From: Winogradskyella sp.
Lineage (GTDB): Bacteria; Bacteroidota; Bacteroidia; Flavobacteriales; Flavobacteriaceae
Reading direction: 5' to 3'
Length of the DNA stretch: 64,000 nt
Assembly: GCF_003712105.1 (NCBI RefSeq)
Contig: NZ_RHLG01000001.1
Span: 62,001 to 126,000 of the forward strand
A program made the position numbers and the translations under genes. Below the pieces are notes generated by a model. The model was not told the origin of the DNA, searched no databases, and saw only the letters and a list, made by a program, of their open reading frames with translations. Positions 34,209-43,014 of this stretch are shown here, piece after piece (position 1 is the stretch's first letter; every line of letters begins with the position of its first letter).

Positions 34209-35183
34209 TTACTTATTCATTAAAAATAATAGTGGAATATCTAGACGACTATTCCATGAATTTTCTGAATGGTCTGTGCCTTCAAAAAACAAGTTCTTAG
34301 AATTTTCGTCAGTATATCCTTTTGCTTTTAATATGTCGTCAACTCTAGATGCATATTGTGGGTAATGTTGGTCTAAAGTTTTGTTTCCGTAGTCAAAATA
34401 CAGCTTATGTATTCCTGCTACGGGTAAATTTTCTTTCATATAACCAAAAATTGCATCAGGAAAAGGATTGTCTTCCTTAGGCATGGCACCCGGCCAATGT
34501 GTTGAGATACAACCAGCACCACCAAAAACATCAGGATATTCAGATATGGCATACATGGACATTAAGCCACCCATGCTAGAACCCATAACGAAAGTATGTT
34601 CCTTATCAGTGTAAACAGAATAGTTTGAGTCTATATTTGGTTTTAATTCTTCGGTAATAAATTTTAGATAGTTATCACCATTAAGTTTAAAGTTAGTTCT
34701 ACCGCTAATGTCTTTTAAAGAATCTTTGGCAGTTGCTTCCATAAATTCAAATGCCTTTTCTGGAAATAAATCTTGCCAACGGATTTGAGGAATATTATGA
34801 ATGGCTACTACTATAAATTCTTTTACCTTTTTCTCATTCATTAATTGACTTGCCCATTCGTCAACTTTCCATTCTTGTTTATTCCATGTCGTTGTACTAT
34901 CGAATAACATTTGCCCATCATGCATATACAACACACTGTACTTCTTATCTTTTGAATAGTTTTCTGGCAACCAAATATCAACAGGTCTTGGCGTAATGAA
35001 TTTTGATGGAAAGCTGTCTATCCGCACTAACTTTCCTGCATATAATTTTGCACTATCAACTGCTTTAAACTGAAGCAATGTTGAAACATCATCTGAAGTA
35101 TTATCATTTAAACCAACTTCCTTTTTATCCTTACAAGAAACTGCAACAATTACAATTAAGAGTATATACAACAGATTTTTCAC
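34209..35183 (-). CDS. Esterase (alpha/beta hydrolase) lipoprotein
   Basis: This 324-residue lipoprotein (signal IVAVSC) has the esterase-D/feruloyl-esterase-like fold: VLYMHDGQMLFD, the nucleophile elbow VMGSSMGGLMSMY, and a late His in FEGTDHSENSW. It probably cleaves an ester on a glucan or a related compound in the periplasm. The substrate is unknown. Its position between GH31 and the neopullulanase-like gene, two bases downstream of the latter, puts it in the alpha-glucan operon. Acylated starch-like material would be one target, but that is only inference. Confidence 0.85.
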   Translation of the reverse strand: MKNLLYILLIVIVAVSCKDKKEVGLNDNTSDDVSTLLQFKAVDSAKLYAGKLVRIDSFPSKFITPRPVDIWLPENYSKDKKYSVLYMHDGQMLFDSTTTWNKQEWKVDEWASQLMNEKKVKEFIVVAIHNIPQIRWQDLFPEKAFEFMEATAKDSLKDISGRTNFKLNGDNYLKFITEELKPNIDSNYSVYTDKEHTFVMGSSMGGLMSMYAISEYPDVFGGAGCISTHWPGAMPKEDNPFPDAIFGYMKENLPVAGIHKLYFDYGNKTLDQHYPQYASRVDDILKAKGYTDENSKNLFFEGTDHSENSWNSRLDIPLLFLMNK

Positions 35184-35185
35184 TT

Positions 35186-37144
35186 TTATAGTTTTGTAGT
35201 TAATAGTGTTACTCCTTTTTCTTTAAGCTCTATAACATCGCCCCACAATTTAGATTCGCCAGTAATAATATTTTTAAGGGTTTTACCTTTCAATCCCATT
35301 TCTGATTGATAATTTAAATCGATAGCAATAGGCTCTTCATTTTTATTTAAAATTAAAACTACCGTTTCATCTTCAAATGTTCGGTATAGAAAATATGTTC
35401 CTGCAAAAGGTGCAAAATGAACCGTTTTACCATCATGGATGGCTTTACTATTTTTTCTATAATTAAAAAGCTGCTTTACAAAATTTTGCATCTCCTTTTG
35501 AGCGTCTGTGAGTCCTTCTCCGGTGAATGCATTTACGGTATCACCTTGCCAACCACCTGGGAAATCTGTACGAATCAGACCATGATCACCTGGTTTATCA
35601 AAATCGTTCATTAATATTTCTGTGCCATAATACATTTGAACTATCCTTGGCATGGTAGCGTAAGTTGCTAATGCCATTTTGGTATTAGCTTCGTCACCAT
35701 CCATTTGAGTGAAAATGCGACTCATGTCGTGATTATCAGGAAATACCATAATATCTTTAGGACTTGGGTAATGAAAATCGTTGGCCAAACCTTCGTATAT
35801 TTTCACCAAACCTTTATCCCAAGATTCTTCTTCCTTTATACCATCAACTACTTTCTGTTGCATGGCAAAATCCATAGTTGATTTTAGGTTAGAATCGTAG
35901 CCATCTTTATTCTTAGCACCTTCTTGCCAGTAACCAATAAGTAAAGGATTATAACTCCATTCTTCTCCTACAATACTAAAGTTTGGATACTCAGTCATAA
36001 TAGCACCAGCCCAATCACTCATAAAGTCTTTATCTGGATAAGGATATGTATCTTGACGAATACCACCTAATTGGGCTGTTTCTATCCACCAAATACTATT
36101 CTGAATAATGTACTTTGCCATGTACGGATTACGTTGGTTTAAGTCTGGCATGGTTGCAACAAACCAACCTTCGTTATTACCCTTTTTATCGGCTTGAGAG
36201 GCGTAAGTATCTTGATTAGTAGTTCTTCTATGATTAGAGCGTTTTGTTACTTTCCAATCCCAATTATCAATATTATACTCAAAGTTATCTTGGTGATTTA
36301 CCCAATCCTTAAATGGTAGGTCTTTCATCCACCAGTGCTGCAATCCACAATGATTAGCTACCTGATCCATTACTAACTTCATATTATTTTCACGAAGTTT
36401 TTTTGATAATGTTTTATACTCATCTAGAGTACCGAATCTAGGGTCTATTTGATATAAGTCTGTTACAGCATAACCGTGATATGAGCCTTCGTACATATCA
36501 TTAGTAAGCATGGGCTGTGGCCAAATGGCTGTAAAACCCATGTCTTTGATATAATCAATATGATTTATAACACCTTGAATATCTCCACCGTGTCTTGCAT
36601 AGTCATTACTACGATCAATTGTTTTTTCTAGCATAAACGCTTGACCTTCGGCACCTAACGGTACATCGTTAATTTCGTTTCCATTAACAAAGCGATCTGG
36701 TGTTATTAAGTAAATAGCATCACTACTGCTAAAACCGATATAGTCTTCTGCTGGTTTAAGCCTATCTTCTAGACTGTATGTGGCAATTAGTTCGTCTTCT
36801 TCATTACTAAATTTTATATTGAATTTTCCTGCTTTAGCCTTAGAAATGTCTAAATCAATAAAAAGATAGTTATTACTATTATTTCCCTTTGAAACGTTTT
36901 TTATTGATATACTCTTATTAGATACTGAAGGTTCATAATTAGCTATATCAATATGATGTACTAAAAGTTGAAGACTATCACTTTTAAAACCTACCCACCA
37001 ATGAGGTGGCTCAATACGCTGGATATCATTTCTATCTACAACTTCATAAGAAGTATTATCAGTTGTATTATCCTCTTTATTATTATTACATGAAGCCATA
37101 AGACTTAATGCAAAAAACAATAGTATAAGCTTACATGTTTTCAT
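35186..37144 (-). CDS. Neopullulanase/cyclomaltodextrinase-like GH13 lipoprotein (SusA-type)
   Basis: The 652-residue lipoprotein (signal LMASC) has an N-terminal all-beta domain (about 30-140, ending RLKPAEDYIGF) as in cyclomaltodextrinases, and a GH13 barrel. Visible catalytic residues are Asp365 (GGIRQDTYPYPD), Glu394 (IVGEEWSYN) and Asp473 (PDNHDMSR). Region I is MDQVANHCG and region V is present (MPDLN). These fit the subfamily of neopullulanase and SusA enzymes, which cut alpha-1,4 and often alpha-1,6 bonds of short oligosaccharides. The cell location is periplasmic. It follows the GH65 gene by 44 bases. Confidence 0.92.
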   Translation of the reverse strand: MKTCKLILLFFALSLMASCNNNKEDNTTDNTSYEVVDRNDIQRIEPPHWWVGFKSDSLQLLVHHIDIANYEPSVSNKSISIKNVSKGNNSNNYLFIDLDISKAKAGKFNIKFSNEEDELIATYSLEDRLKPAEDYIGFSSSDAIYLITPDRFVNGNEINDVPLGAEGQAFMLEKTIDRSNDYARHGGDIQGVINHIDYIKDMGFTAIWPQPMLTNDMYEGSYHGYAVTDLYQIDPRFGTLDEYKTLSKKLRENNMKLVMDQVANHCGLQHWWMKDLPFKDWVNHQDNFEYNIDNWDWKVTKRSNHRRTTNQDTYASQADKKGNNEGWFVATMPDLNQRNPYMAKYIIQNSIWWIETAQLGGIRQDTYPYPDKDFMSDWAGAIMTEYPNFSIVGEEWSYNPLLIGYWQEGAKNKDGYDSNLKSTMDFAMQQKVVDGIKEEESWDKGLVKIYEGLANDFHYPSPKDIMVFPDNHDMSRIFTQMDGDEANTKMALATYATMPRIVQMYYGTEILMNDFDKPGDHGLIRTDFPGGWQGDTVNAFTGEGLTDAQKEMQNFVKQLFNYRKNSKAIHDGKTVHFAPFAGTYFLYRTFEDETVVLILNKNEEPIAIDLNYQSEMGLKGKTLKNIITGESKLWGDVIELKEKGVTLLTTKL

Positions 37145-37188
37145 AATACATTTATTTATAGATGTCTAAAAAATGAATCGGACTTATC

Positions 37189-39495
37189 TTAAACAGTAAC
37201 TAGATTATTTGGTGTAATTTTCACTAATTCTCCATTTACTATAATCTCTAGGTCATCATCACCTTCTAATTCAAAGTGTGTATGACCAATACATGCATTA
37301 ACTCTGAGAATTTGATTTCTAAAGTTTACTTTAAAAGAAAACGACTCCCATTGCTTTGGTATTTTAGGTTCAAAAGACAGCTTGTTGTCAACGACTCTCA
37401 TACCACCAAAACCTTCAACAATACTCATCCAAGTACCAGCCATTGATGTAATATGTAATCCTTCTTCAACTTCATGATTATAGTCGTCTAAATCTAATCT
37501 TGAAGTTCTTAAATAGAACTCATAGGCTTGATCCATACGGTTCAATTTTGCAGCTTGAATACTATGTACACATGGAGACAAAGAACTTTCGTGAACCGTA
37601 AAAGGCTCGTAAAAATCAAAATGTCGTTCAAGTTCATCTAGAGTGAATTGATCTTCGAAAAAATAAAATCCTTGTAATGTATCTGCTTGCTTAATGTATG
37701 GTGAACGTAATATTTTATCCCAAGACCATTTTTGATTAATTGGTCTTTGAGATTTTGGTAAATCTGACACGGTAATCAGTTCTTTATCTAAAAAGCCATC
37801 TTGCTGTAAGTAGACGTTTCGCTTTTCATCAAATGGAAAATACATGTTTCCAGAAACAGCTTTCCATTTTTTAATTTCGTCAGTTGAGAGGTCTACTTTA
37901 GTCATGATTCTATCATAATCACTAGCGTAGTCTGCTCTAACTTTATCTATGTTTTCTATCGCATAATCAATACACCATTTAGCGATGTAATTTGTGTACC
38001 AATTATTATTAACGTTGTTCTCGTACTCGTTTGGACCAGTGACACCTAATATTACATACTGATTTTTATCTGCTGAAAAATTAGAACGCTGATGCCAAAA
38101 ACGTGCTATACCTATAAGTACTTCTAATCCTTTTTCTACAGTATAGCTATAATCATTAGTGAAGCGATGGTAATTAAATATTGCAAAAGCTATGGCCCCA
38201 TTTCTATGAATCTCTTCAAAGGTAATCTCCCATTCGTTATGGCATTCTTCGCCATTCATAGTAACCATAGGATACAGCGCAGCTCCATTAGTAAAACCTA
38301 ATTTTTCTGCATTTTTTATGGCCTTATCTAAGTGATTATAACGATATTCGAGTAAGCTTTTTGCAACCTCTTGGTTTTTGGTAGCCATGTAAAATGGCAA
38401 ACAATAGGCTTCGGTATCCCAATAGGTACTACCGCCATATTTCTCGCCAGTAAATCCTTTTGGACCAATATTTAAACGTGCATCTTTACCTAAATACGTC
38501 TGGTTAAGTTGGAAAATATTAAAGCGAATACCTTGTTGTGCTTCAACATCTCCATTAATTGTGATATCTGACATATTCCAGATATCTGCCCAAGCTAATT
38601 TTTGTTGGTTTAATAATGCTTGAAAACCTAAATTAGAAACATGCGATAAGGTTTTCTTTGCTATATTAATTAAATTGTTTCTGTGGTGGTTTCTGTCTGA
38701 ATTGTATCCACCATACTTGGTAATTGTATAGGTTTGGTTTTTGGCTACGTTTTGAGCGTAACTAAAAGATATCTTGTCTTTGAAAGCATCTACTTCAGGC
38801 TGAAGATTAACAGTTTCAGAATTGAGTGACAATTCTGTTTGCATGTAAGTACATACATAAAAATCGGTTTTCATGGTGCGCGAAACAATGAAAGCCTGAT
38901 TATCAACATACTCAACACTTAAAATATCCCAAAACTTATCATCCCAGTTAGAGTCTTCATTGGTAATGCCGTTATCTAAATATGGATGAAACACAATTGT
39001 TGCGTCACCATTTGTAGGTGTTACATTATACTCAATAGCTCCAACCTCATCAATTTCCAAACTTAGAAAACGTTTAGTTTCGACTTTTACAGTTGTATCG
39101 TTGTCTAATGTAGCATCAAAACTACGAGACAACCAGCCTTCTTTCATGTTGAGTTCTCTTCGAAAGTTTTTGATTGCTTTGCAATTTGCTAGATCTAATT
39201 GTTCACCATTAACTTCAACATTAATTCCTATCCAATTAGGGGCATTTAATACTTTGGCAAAATATTCTGGATATCCATTTTTCCACCATCCAACTCTTGT
39301 CTTATCTGGATAATAAACTCCAGCTATGTAACTACCTTGAAATGTGTCTCCAGTGTATGTTTCTTCAAAATTTGCGCGTTGACCCATAGCTCCATTACCT
39401 AAGCTCATTAGGCTTTCGGAAGATTTTACTCTTGAAGCATCAAAACCTTGTTCGATTATAGACCAAGGGTTGGGTTGTATATATTTGTTATTCAT
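37189..39495 (-). CDS. GH65 maltose phosphorylase
   Basis: This 768-residue cytoplasmic protein has no signal peptide and shows the GH65 pattern: SLMSLGNGAMGQRANFEE near the N-terminus, YGGSTYWDTEAYCLPF, NGEECHNEWEITFEEIHRNG (about residue 415-435, containing the general acid Glu) and LGVTGPNEYENN. It converts maltose and phosphate into glucose and beta-glucose 1-phosphate. Trehalose or kojibiose phosphorylase are relatives, but HNEWEITFEEIHRN is the typical maltose phosphorylase form. Together with the next gene (beta-phosphoglucomutase), the glucose 1-phosphate enters glycolysis without spending ATP. The gap to pgmB is 26 bases. Confidence 0.93.
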   Translation of the reverse strand: MNNKYIQPNPWSIIEQGFDASRVKSSESLMSLGNGAMGQRANFEETYTGDTFQGSYIAGVYYPDKTRVGWWKNGYPEYFAKVLNAPNWIGINVEVNGEQLDLANCKAIKNFRRELNMKEGWLSRSFDATLDNDTTVKVETKRFLSLEIDEVGAIEYNVTPTNGDATIVFHPYLDNGITNEDSNWDDKFWDILSVEYVDNQAFIVSRTMKTDFYVCTYMQTELSLNSETVNLQPEVDAFKDKISFSYAQNVAKNQTYTITKYGGYNSDRNHHRNNLINIAKKTLSHVSNLGFQALLNQQKLAWADIWNMSDITINGDVEAQQGIRFNIFQLNQTYLGKDARLNIGPKGFTGEKYGGSTYWDTEAYCLPFYMATKNQEVAKSLLEYRYNHLDKAIKNAEKLGFTNGAALYPMVTMNGEECHNEWEITFEEIHRNGAIAFAIFNYHRFTNDYSYTVEKGLEVLIGIARFWHQRSNFSADKNQYVILGVTGPNEYENNVNNNWYTNYIAKWCIDYAIENIDKVRADYASDYDRIMTKVDLSTDEIKKWKAVSGNMYFPFDEKRNVYLQQDGFLDKELITVSDLPKSQRPINQKWSWDKILRSPYIKQADTLQGFYFFEDQFTLDELERHFDFYEPFTVHESSLSPCVHSIQAAKLNRMDQAYEFYLRTSRLDLDDYNHEVEEGLHITSMAGTWMSIVEGFGGMRVVDNKLSFEPKIPKQWESFSFKVNFRNQILRVNACIGHTHFELEGDDDLEIIVNGELVKITPNNLVTV

Positions 39496-39521
39496 TAATT
39501 CAATTTTTTGAAAACAGTATA

Positions 39522-40208
39522 CTACTGTATTATTTGATTGACTTTAGAAATTTTACCTGAAATTATTTCATCTATAAACTGGGTAGACATCTCGGTAAAA
39601 TCTTTAAAAATATAATCTGCTTCGTGCAGCACGTGTTTTTCTCCAATACCAATAGATATCATATTGGCACGATTAGCAGCTTGAACTCCTGCTACTGAGT
39701 CTTCAAATACCACACAATTATGTGGCTCCATATCTAAAAGTTCGGCACCTTTTAAAAATACTTCTGGGTTTGGTTTGGCTTCAGAGACATCATTACCATC
39801 AACAATAGCATGGAACTTATTTAGTAATTCTACTCTTTCTAATATTGGCCTTGCATTTTTACTAGCCGAACCCAAAGAGATACCTTGTTGTCGTTCTTCT
39901 AAAAAGTTTAGAACTTTTAAAACATCAGGAAGCACCTCATTAGCATCCATTTTATTGATGTGGCTTAAATACTCTTCATTTTTAGTAGCCATTAAACTCG
40001 TAAACTCATCTTGAGAAAGTGTTTTGTTTCCCCATTCTAGTATTTTTTCCAATGAGCGTACTCTGCTAACGCCTTTTAGTTGTTCGTTTTCTTCCTCTGT
40101 AAAATCTATACCTAAAGAATTTGCCAATTGTCGCCAAGCTAAAAAGTGATACTTTGCTGTATCTACAACTACACCATCAAGGTCGAATATGAATCCTTTT
40201 TTATTCAT
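39522..40208 (-). CDS. pgmB: Beta-phosphoglucomutase
   Basis: The 228-residue HAD-superfamily protein has FDLDGVVVDTAKYHFLAW (nucleophile Asp and acid/base Asp), LGSASKNA (motif II), KPNPEVFLKGAE (motif III Lys) and VFEDSVAGVQAA (motif IV). These are diagnostic for beta-phosphoglucomutase, which converts the beta-glucose 1-phosphate made by GH65 to glucose 6-phosphate. Its start overlaps the MFS-gene stop by eight bases, so translation is likely coupled. Length is normal. Confidence 0.94.
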   Translation of the reverse strand: MNKKGFIFDLDGVVVDTAKYHFLAWRQLANSLGIDFTEEENEQLKGVSRVRSLEKILEWGNKTLSQDEFTSLMATKNEEYLSHINKMDANEVLPDVLKVLNFLEERQQGISLGSASKNARPILERVELLNKFHAIVDGNDVSEAKPNPEVFLKGAELLDMEPHNCVVFEDSVAGVQAANRANMISIGIGEKHVLHEADYIFKDFTEMSTQFIDEIISGKISKVNQIIQ

Positions 40209-41565
40209 CTGCTTTAACTTGTTTTACTTCTGAGATATCATTTACTTTCATTGCTAAAGCAGCTGCAATTAAAAATGAAACTCCTGCTATTACAAGAGCA
40301 AATACAGCCTTCCCATCGTAAACATACTTTACGATTGGTCCGCCAATTAATGCGTTAATAATCTGCGGAATAACAATAAAAAAGTTAAAAATACCCATGT
40401 AAACTCCCATCTTCTTTGGATGTATAGCTCCAGCTAGCATAGCATAGGGCATAGAGAGAATACTAGCCCAAGCGACTCCAACGGCTATCATTGAACCAAT
40501 TAAGAAGTATTTATCGCCAGCAAAATAAACAGAAATTAGTCCTAATCCTCCAATAATTAATGCTATTGAATGTGTTTGTTTTCTACCAATCTTGTTTGCT
40601 ATAGTTGGTAAAAAGAAAGCCATTATAGCAGAAACTAAATTGTAAACACCAAAAATAATACCTACCCAATCACCTGCATCATTAAATAGCTGTGAGTGTG
40701 TATCATCTGAAGCTAAACCATAGATATGTTGTGCTATTGCAGGCGTGGTAAAAACCCACATCCCAAAAAGACCAAACCAAGAGAAAAATTGAACCCATGC
40801 CAGCTGTCGCATAGTCGTTGGCATATTTTTAAAATCTCTAAAGATTGAAGATAATCCAGATTTTTCCTCGTCGACCTCTATAGCCTTGAGATGAGCTTTT
40901 TCATCTGCAAACTGATCAAGTTCTTCTGGTGAGTATTCTTTAGTCGTAAATACCGTAATAAGAATGGATACTATAAGAATTACCGCGCCTATTATAAAAG
41001 AAAGGATAAGACTTGTTGGTACAGCTCCATCAGATTGGTCGGAAACTCCAAACCAATTCGTCAAAGCATATGGTAGCCATGAACCAACTACAGCACCAAT
41101 TCCAATTAAGACAGTTTGAATACTAAATCCTACTGTTTTTTGGTCGTCTCTTAAATTATCTCCTACTAAAGCCCTGAAAGGTTCCATAGCGATGTTGAAC
41201 GACGCATCCATTATCATCAGCATTCCAGCACCTACCCATAATGCAGGGAGAACTGCAATAAATAAATCTGCCTGAGGCATTAAAACTAATCCAATAGATG
41301 CCAAAATAGCTCCGGCCAAAAAATAGGGTCTTCTACGACCTAATCTTGTCCAAGTATTATCACTGTAATGACCAATTATTGGCTGAACTATTAAACCCAT
41401 TAATGGCGCAATAATCCAAAACCATGAAAGTTCGTGGACATCCGCACCAAATGTTTGTAAAATTCGACTAGCATTAGCATTCTGTAGAGCAAAACCCATC
41501 TGAATTCCTAGAAAACCGAAACTCATGTTCCATATTTCCCAGAAACTTAACCGACGCTTTTTCAT
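40201..41565 (-). CDS. MFS sugar transporter (SLC45/GPH-like)
   Basis: This 454-residue protein has twelve predicted hydrophobic segments and the MFS loop motif RLGRRRPYFLAGA between helices 2 and 3, with NKIGRKQTHSIAL in the second half. The helix-1 region FGFLGIQMGFALQNANASRIL is characteristic of SLC45-like disaccharide/proton symporters. In this locus it is the inner-membrane importer of maltose or short maltodextrins released in the periplasm. It is the first gene of the nine-gene minus-strand run. Its promoter lies at 41658-41688, and two hairpins lie in the leader just before the ATG. Confidence 0.9.
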   Translation of the reverse strand: MKKRRLSFWEIWNMSFGFLGIQMGFALQNANASRILQTFGADVHELSWFWIIAPLMGLIVQPIIGHYSDNTWTRLGRRRPYFLAGAILASIGLVLMPQADLFIAVLPALWVGAGMLMIMDASFNIAMEPFRALVGDNLRDDQKTVGFSIQTVLIGIGAVVGSWLPYALTNWFGVSDQSDGAVPTSLILSFIIGAVILIVSILITVFTTKEYSPEELDQFADEKAHLKAIEVDEEKSGLSSIFRDFKNMPTTMRQLAWVQFFSWFGLFGMWVFTTPAIAQHIYGLASDDTHSQLFNDAGDWVGIIFGVYNLVSAIMAFFLPTIANKIGRKQTHSIALIIGGLGLISVYFAGDKYFLIGSMIAVGVAWASILSMPYAMLAGAIHPKKMGVYMGIFNFFIVIPQIINALIGGPIVKYVYDGKAVFALVIAGVSFLIAAALAMKVNDISEVKQVKADE

Positions 41566-41566
41566 A

Positions 41567-41611
41567 AATAGTATGATTTAGTTAATACTATTCTGATAAG
41601 CTTTTCTTATC
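41567..41611 (-). other. Two stem-loops in the leader of the maltose operon
   Basis: Between promoter and ATG the message can form GATAAG-AAAAG-CTTATC (41611-41595) and then AATAGTAT with a 10-base loop and ATACTATT (41592-41567). The second stem ends one base before the MFS ATG at 41565. The pairing would cover the ribosome approach region, so translational control is possible. The stems are AT-rich and thus of modest stability. Confidence 0.45.
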
Positions 41612-41657
41612 AAAACATATTTTAATTGAGAAGTAAAAATTTAGTTTTGATAGGCTA

Positions 41658-41688
41658 CAAAGTTATAAAAGAATATTAAACCGCCAAA
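41658..41688 (-). promoter_or_regulatory. Promoter of the nine-gene alpha-glucan operon
   Basis: On the minus strand TTTG (41688-41685) and TAACTTTG (41665-41658), separated by 19 bases, match both elements of the Bacteroidetes consensus. Transcription would begin near 41651, with a leader of about 85 bases. The box lies between the MFS gene and lacI-type gene stop (41699), so the operon can be controlled separately from the regulator gene. Confidence 0.6.
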
Positions 41689-41698
41689 TCTGTTAACA

Positions 41699-42739
41699 TT
41701 ACATTGTTGATTCGCGCTCAACAAGTTCGGATGCAATTATCTGAGTTTGGAAGCTTTCTTCATCTTCGTCATTTTCAAGTTTATCTATTAGTAAAGCTGC
41801 TGCTTTTTCGCCCATTAGCTGGGCATGCTGACTTACAGTTGACAAACTAGGAGTAGCATGTTTAGACAATACTCCGTCTGTAAAACCAATGACCTGAATA
41901 TCATCCGGGATTTTATAATTTAGTCGTGTAGCAACACGCATTGCTGTTAATGCATAAAGCTCGTTAACGGCAAAAATACCGTCAATCTCTTTTGAAGATT
42001 TAAACAACGATTCTATTTCGTTCTCTAAAGCATCGAGATTATCTTCATAATCAATGTTATCATCCAGCTTAAGGATCAACTCGGATTTTAAATCTTTATT
42101 ATGATTTTTTAGAGCTTCCAAATAACCCTGGGTTCTGAGTCTACCAACACTTACATAATCTTTAGTAGTTATTAAGGCTATATTTTCGCAATTGTTTTGA
42201 ATGAGTTTTTCTACTGCGTTTTTAGCCCCTTCAAAATCATCAACTATAACTTTATCGCATTGAATTTCGTTAACTACTCTATCAAACATTACGATTGGCA
42301 TACCTTGATTTATTGTTTCATTAAAATGATGATAATCCTGTAGTTGCAAGGTTTCTTTAGATAATGAAATGATAAACCCGTCTATACTGCCGTTAGCCAA
42401 CATATCCATATTAATAACTTCCTTATCAAAGGATTCGTTAGACAAACCCACAATAACATTGTACCCTCGTTGGTTTGCTACAAGCTCAACACCTCTAATT
42501 ACTTTTGAAAAAAAGTGATGAACAATCTCTGGTATTATAATCCCTATAGTATTGGTTTTCCTATTTTTAAGACTTAACGCAATATTATTTGGTTTATAGT
42601 TATAGAGTTTTGCGAAAGCCTGAACTTTTTGCTTTGTGTCTTCGCTAATTTCAACGCTATTTCGTAATGCTTTAGAAACCGTCGAAATTGACACATCTAA
42701 CTCTTTTGCAATTTGCTTTAGAGTAACCTTTCTTTTCAT
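41699..42739 (-). CDS. LacI-family transcriptional regulator
   Basis: The 346-residue regulator has an N-terminal LacI helix-turn-helix (TLKQIAKELDVSISTVSKALRN) with the hinge-helix region NIALSLKNRKTNTIG, then a periplasmic-binding-protein-like sugar domain (about 60-340). It ends with SELVERESTM, which is typical. Effector is probably maltose or a maltodextrin, by context. It sits between the operon it likely controls (minus strand) and susC (plus strand). A perfect 14-base palindrome with central CG lies 149 bases upstream of its ATG (42888-42901), the expected type of operator. Confidence 0.94.
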   Translation of the reverse strand: MKRKVTLKQIAKELDVSISTVSKALRNSVEISEDTKQKVQAFAKLYNYKPNNIALSLKNRKTNTIGIIIPEIVHHFFSKVIRGVELVANQRGYNVIVGLSNESFDKEVINMDMLANGSIDGFIISLSKETLQLQDYHHFNETINQGMPIVMFDRVVNEIQCDKVIVDDFEGAKNAVEKLIQNNCENIALITTKDYVSVGRLRTQGYLEALKNHNKDLKSELILKLDDNIDYEDNLDALENEIESLFKSSKEIDGIFAVNELYALTAMRVATRLNYKIPDDIQVIGFTDGVLSKHATPSLSTVSQHAQLMGEKAAALLIDKLENDEDEESFQTQIIASELVERESTM

Positions 42740-42887
42740 AAAATAATTGGTTAATTAGGATATTTTAGTAAATATAACATTTTGCTCAAGATAACAACTT
42801 CATAATTTAAGACACTAACTACTGATATATCCTTATTTTTAGGGCTATAAATGTTAAAAATCCATTTTTATTAAAAAGTTTTTAACA

Positions 42888-42901
42888 CGAAAACGTTTTC
42901 G
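42888..42901. promoter_or_regulatory. Palindromic LacI-type operator upstream of susC
   Basis: CGAAAACGTTTTCG is a perfect 14-base palindrome with a central CG, the form bound by many LacI/PurR-type regulators. It lies 114 bases upstream of the susC ATG and 149 bases upstream of the lacI-type ATG, in the 275-base region between them. No second exact copy was seen in the promoter region of the minus-strand operon. That the adjacent regulator binds here is inferred. Confidence 0.65.
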
Positions 42902-43014
42902 AAACATTCTTAAAAAGTGTTAACGTAAATCGCACCTTAATTTTACATAGATTTAACCCGAGAAGTAAAAATTTTAGTTGAAAATAACTAATACAATTAA
43001 CTTAAAAATATTTT

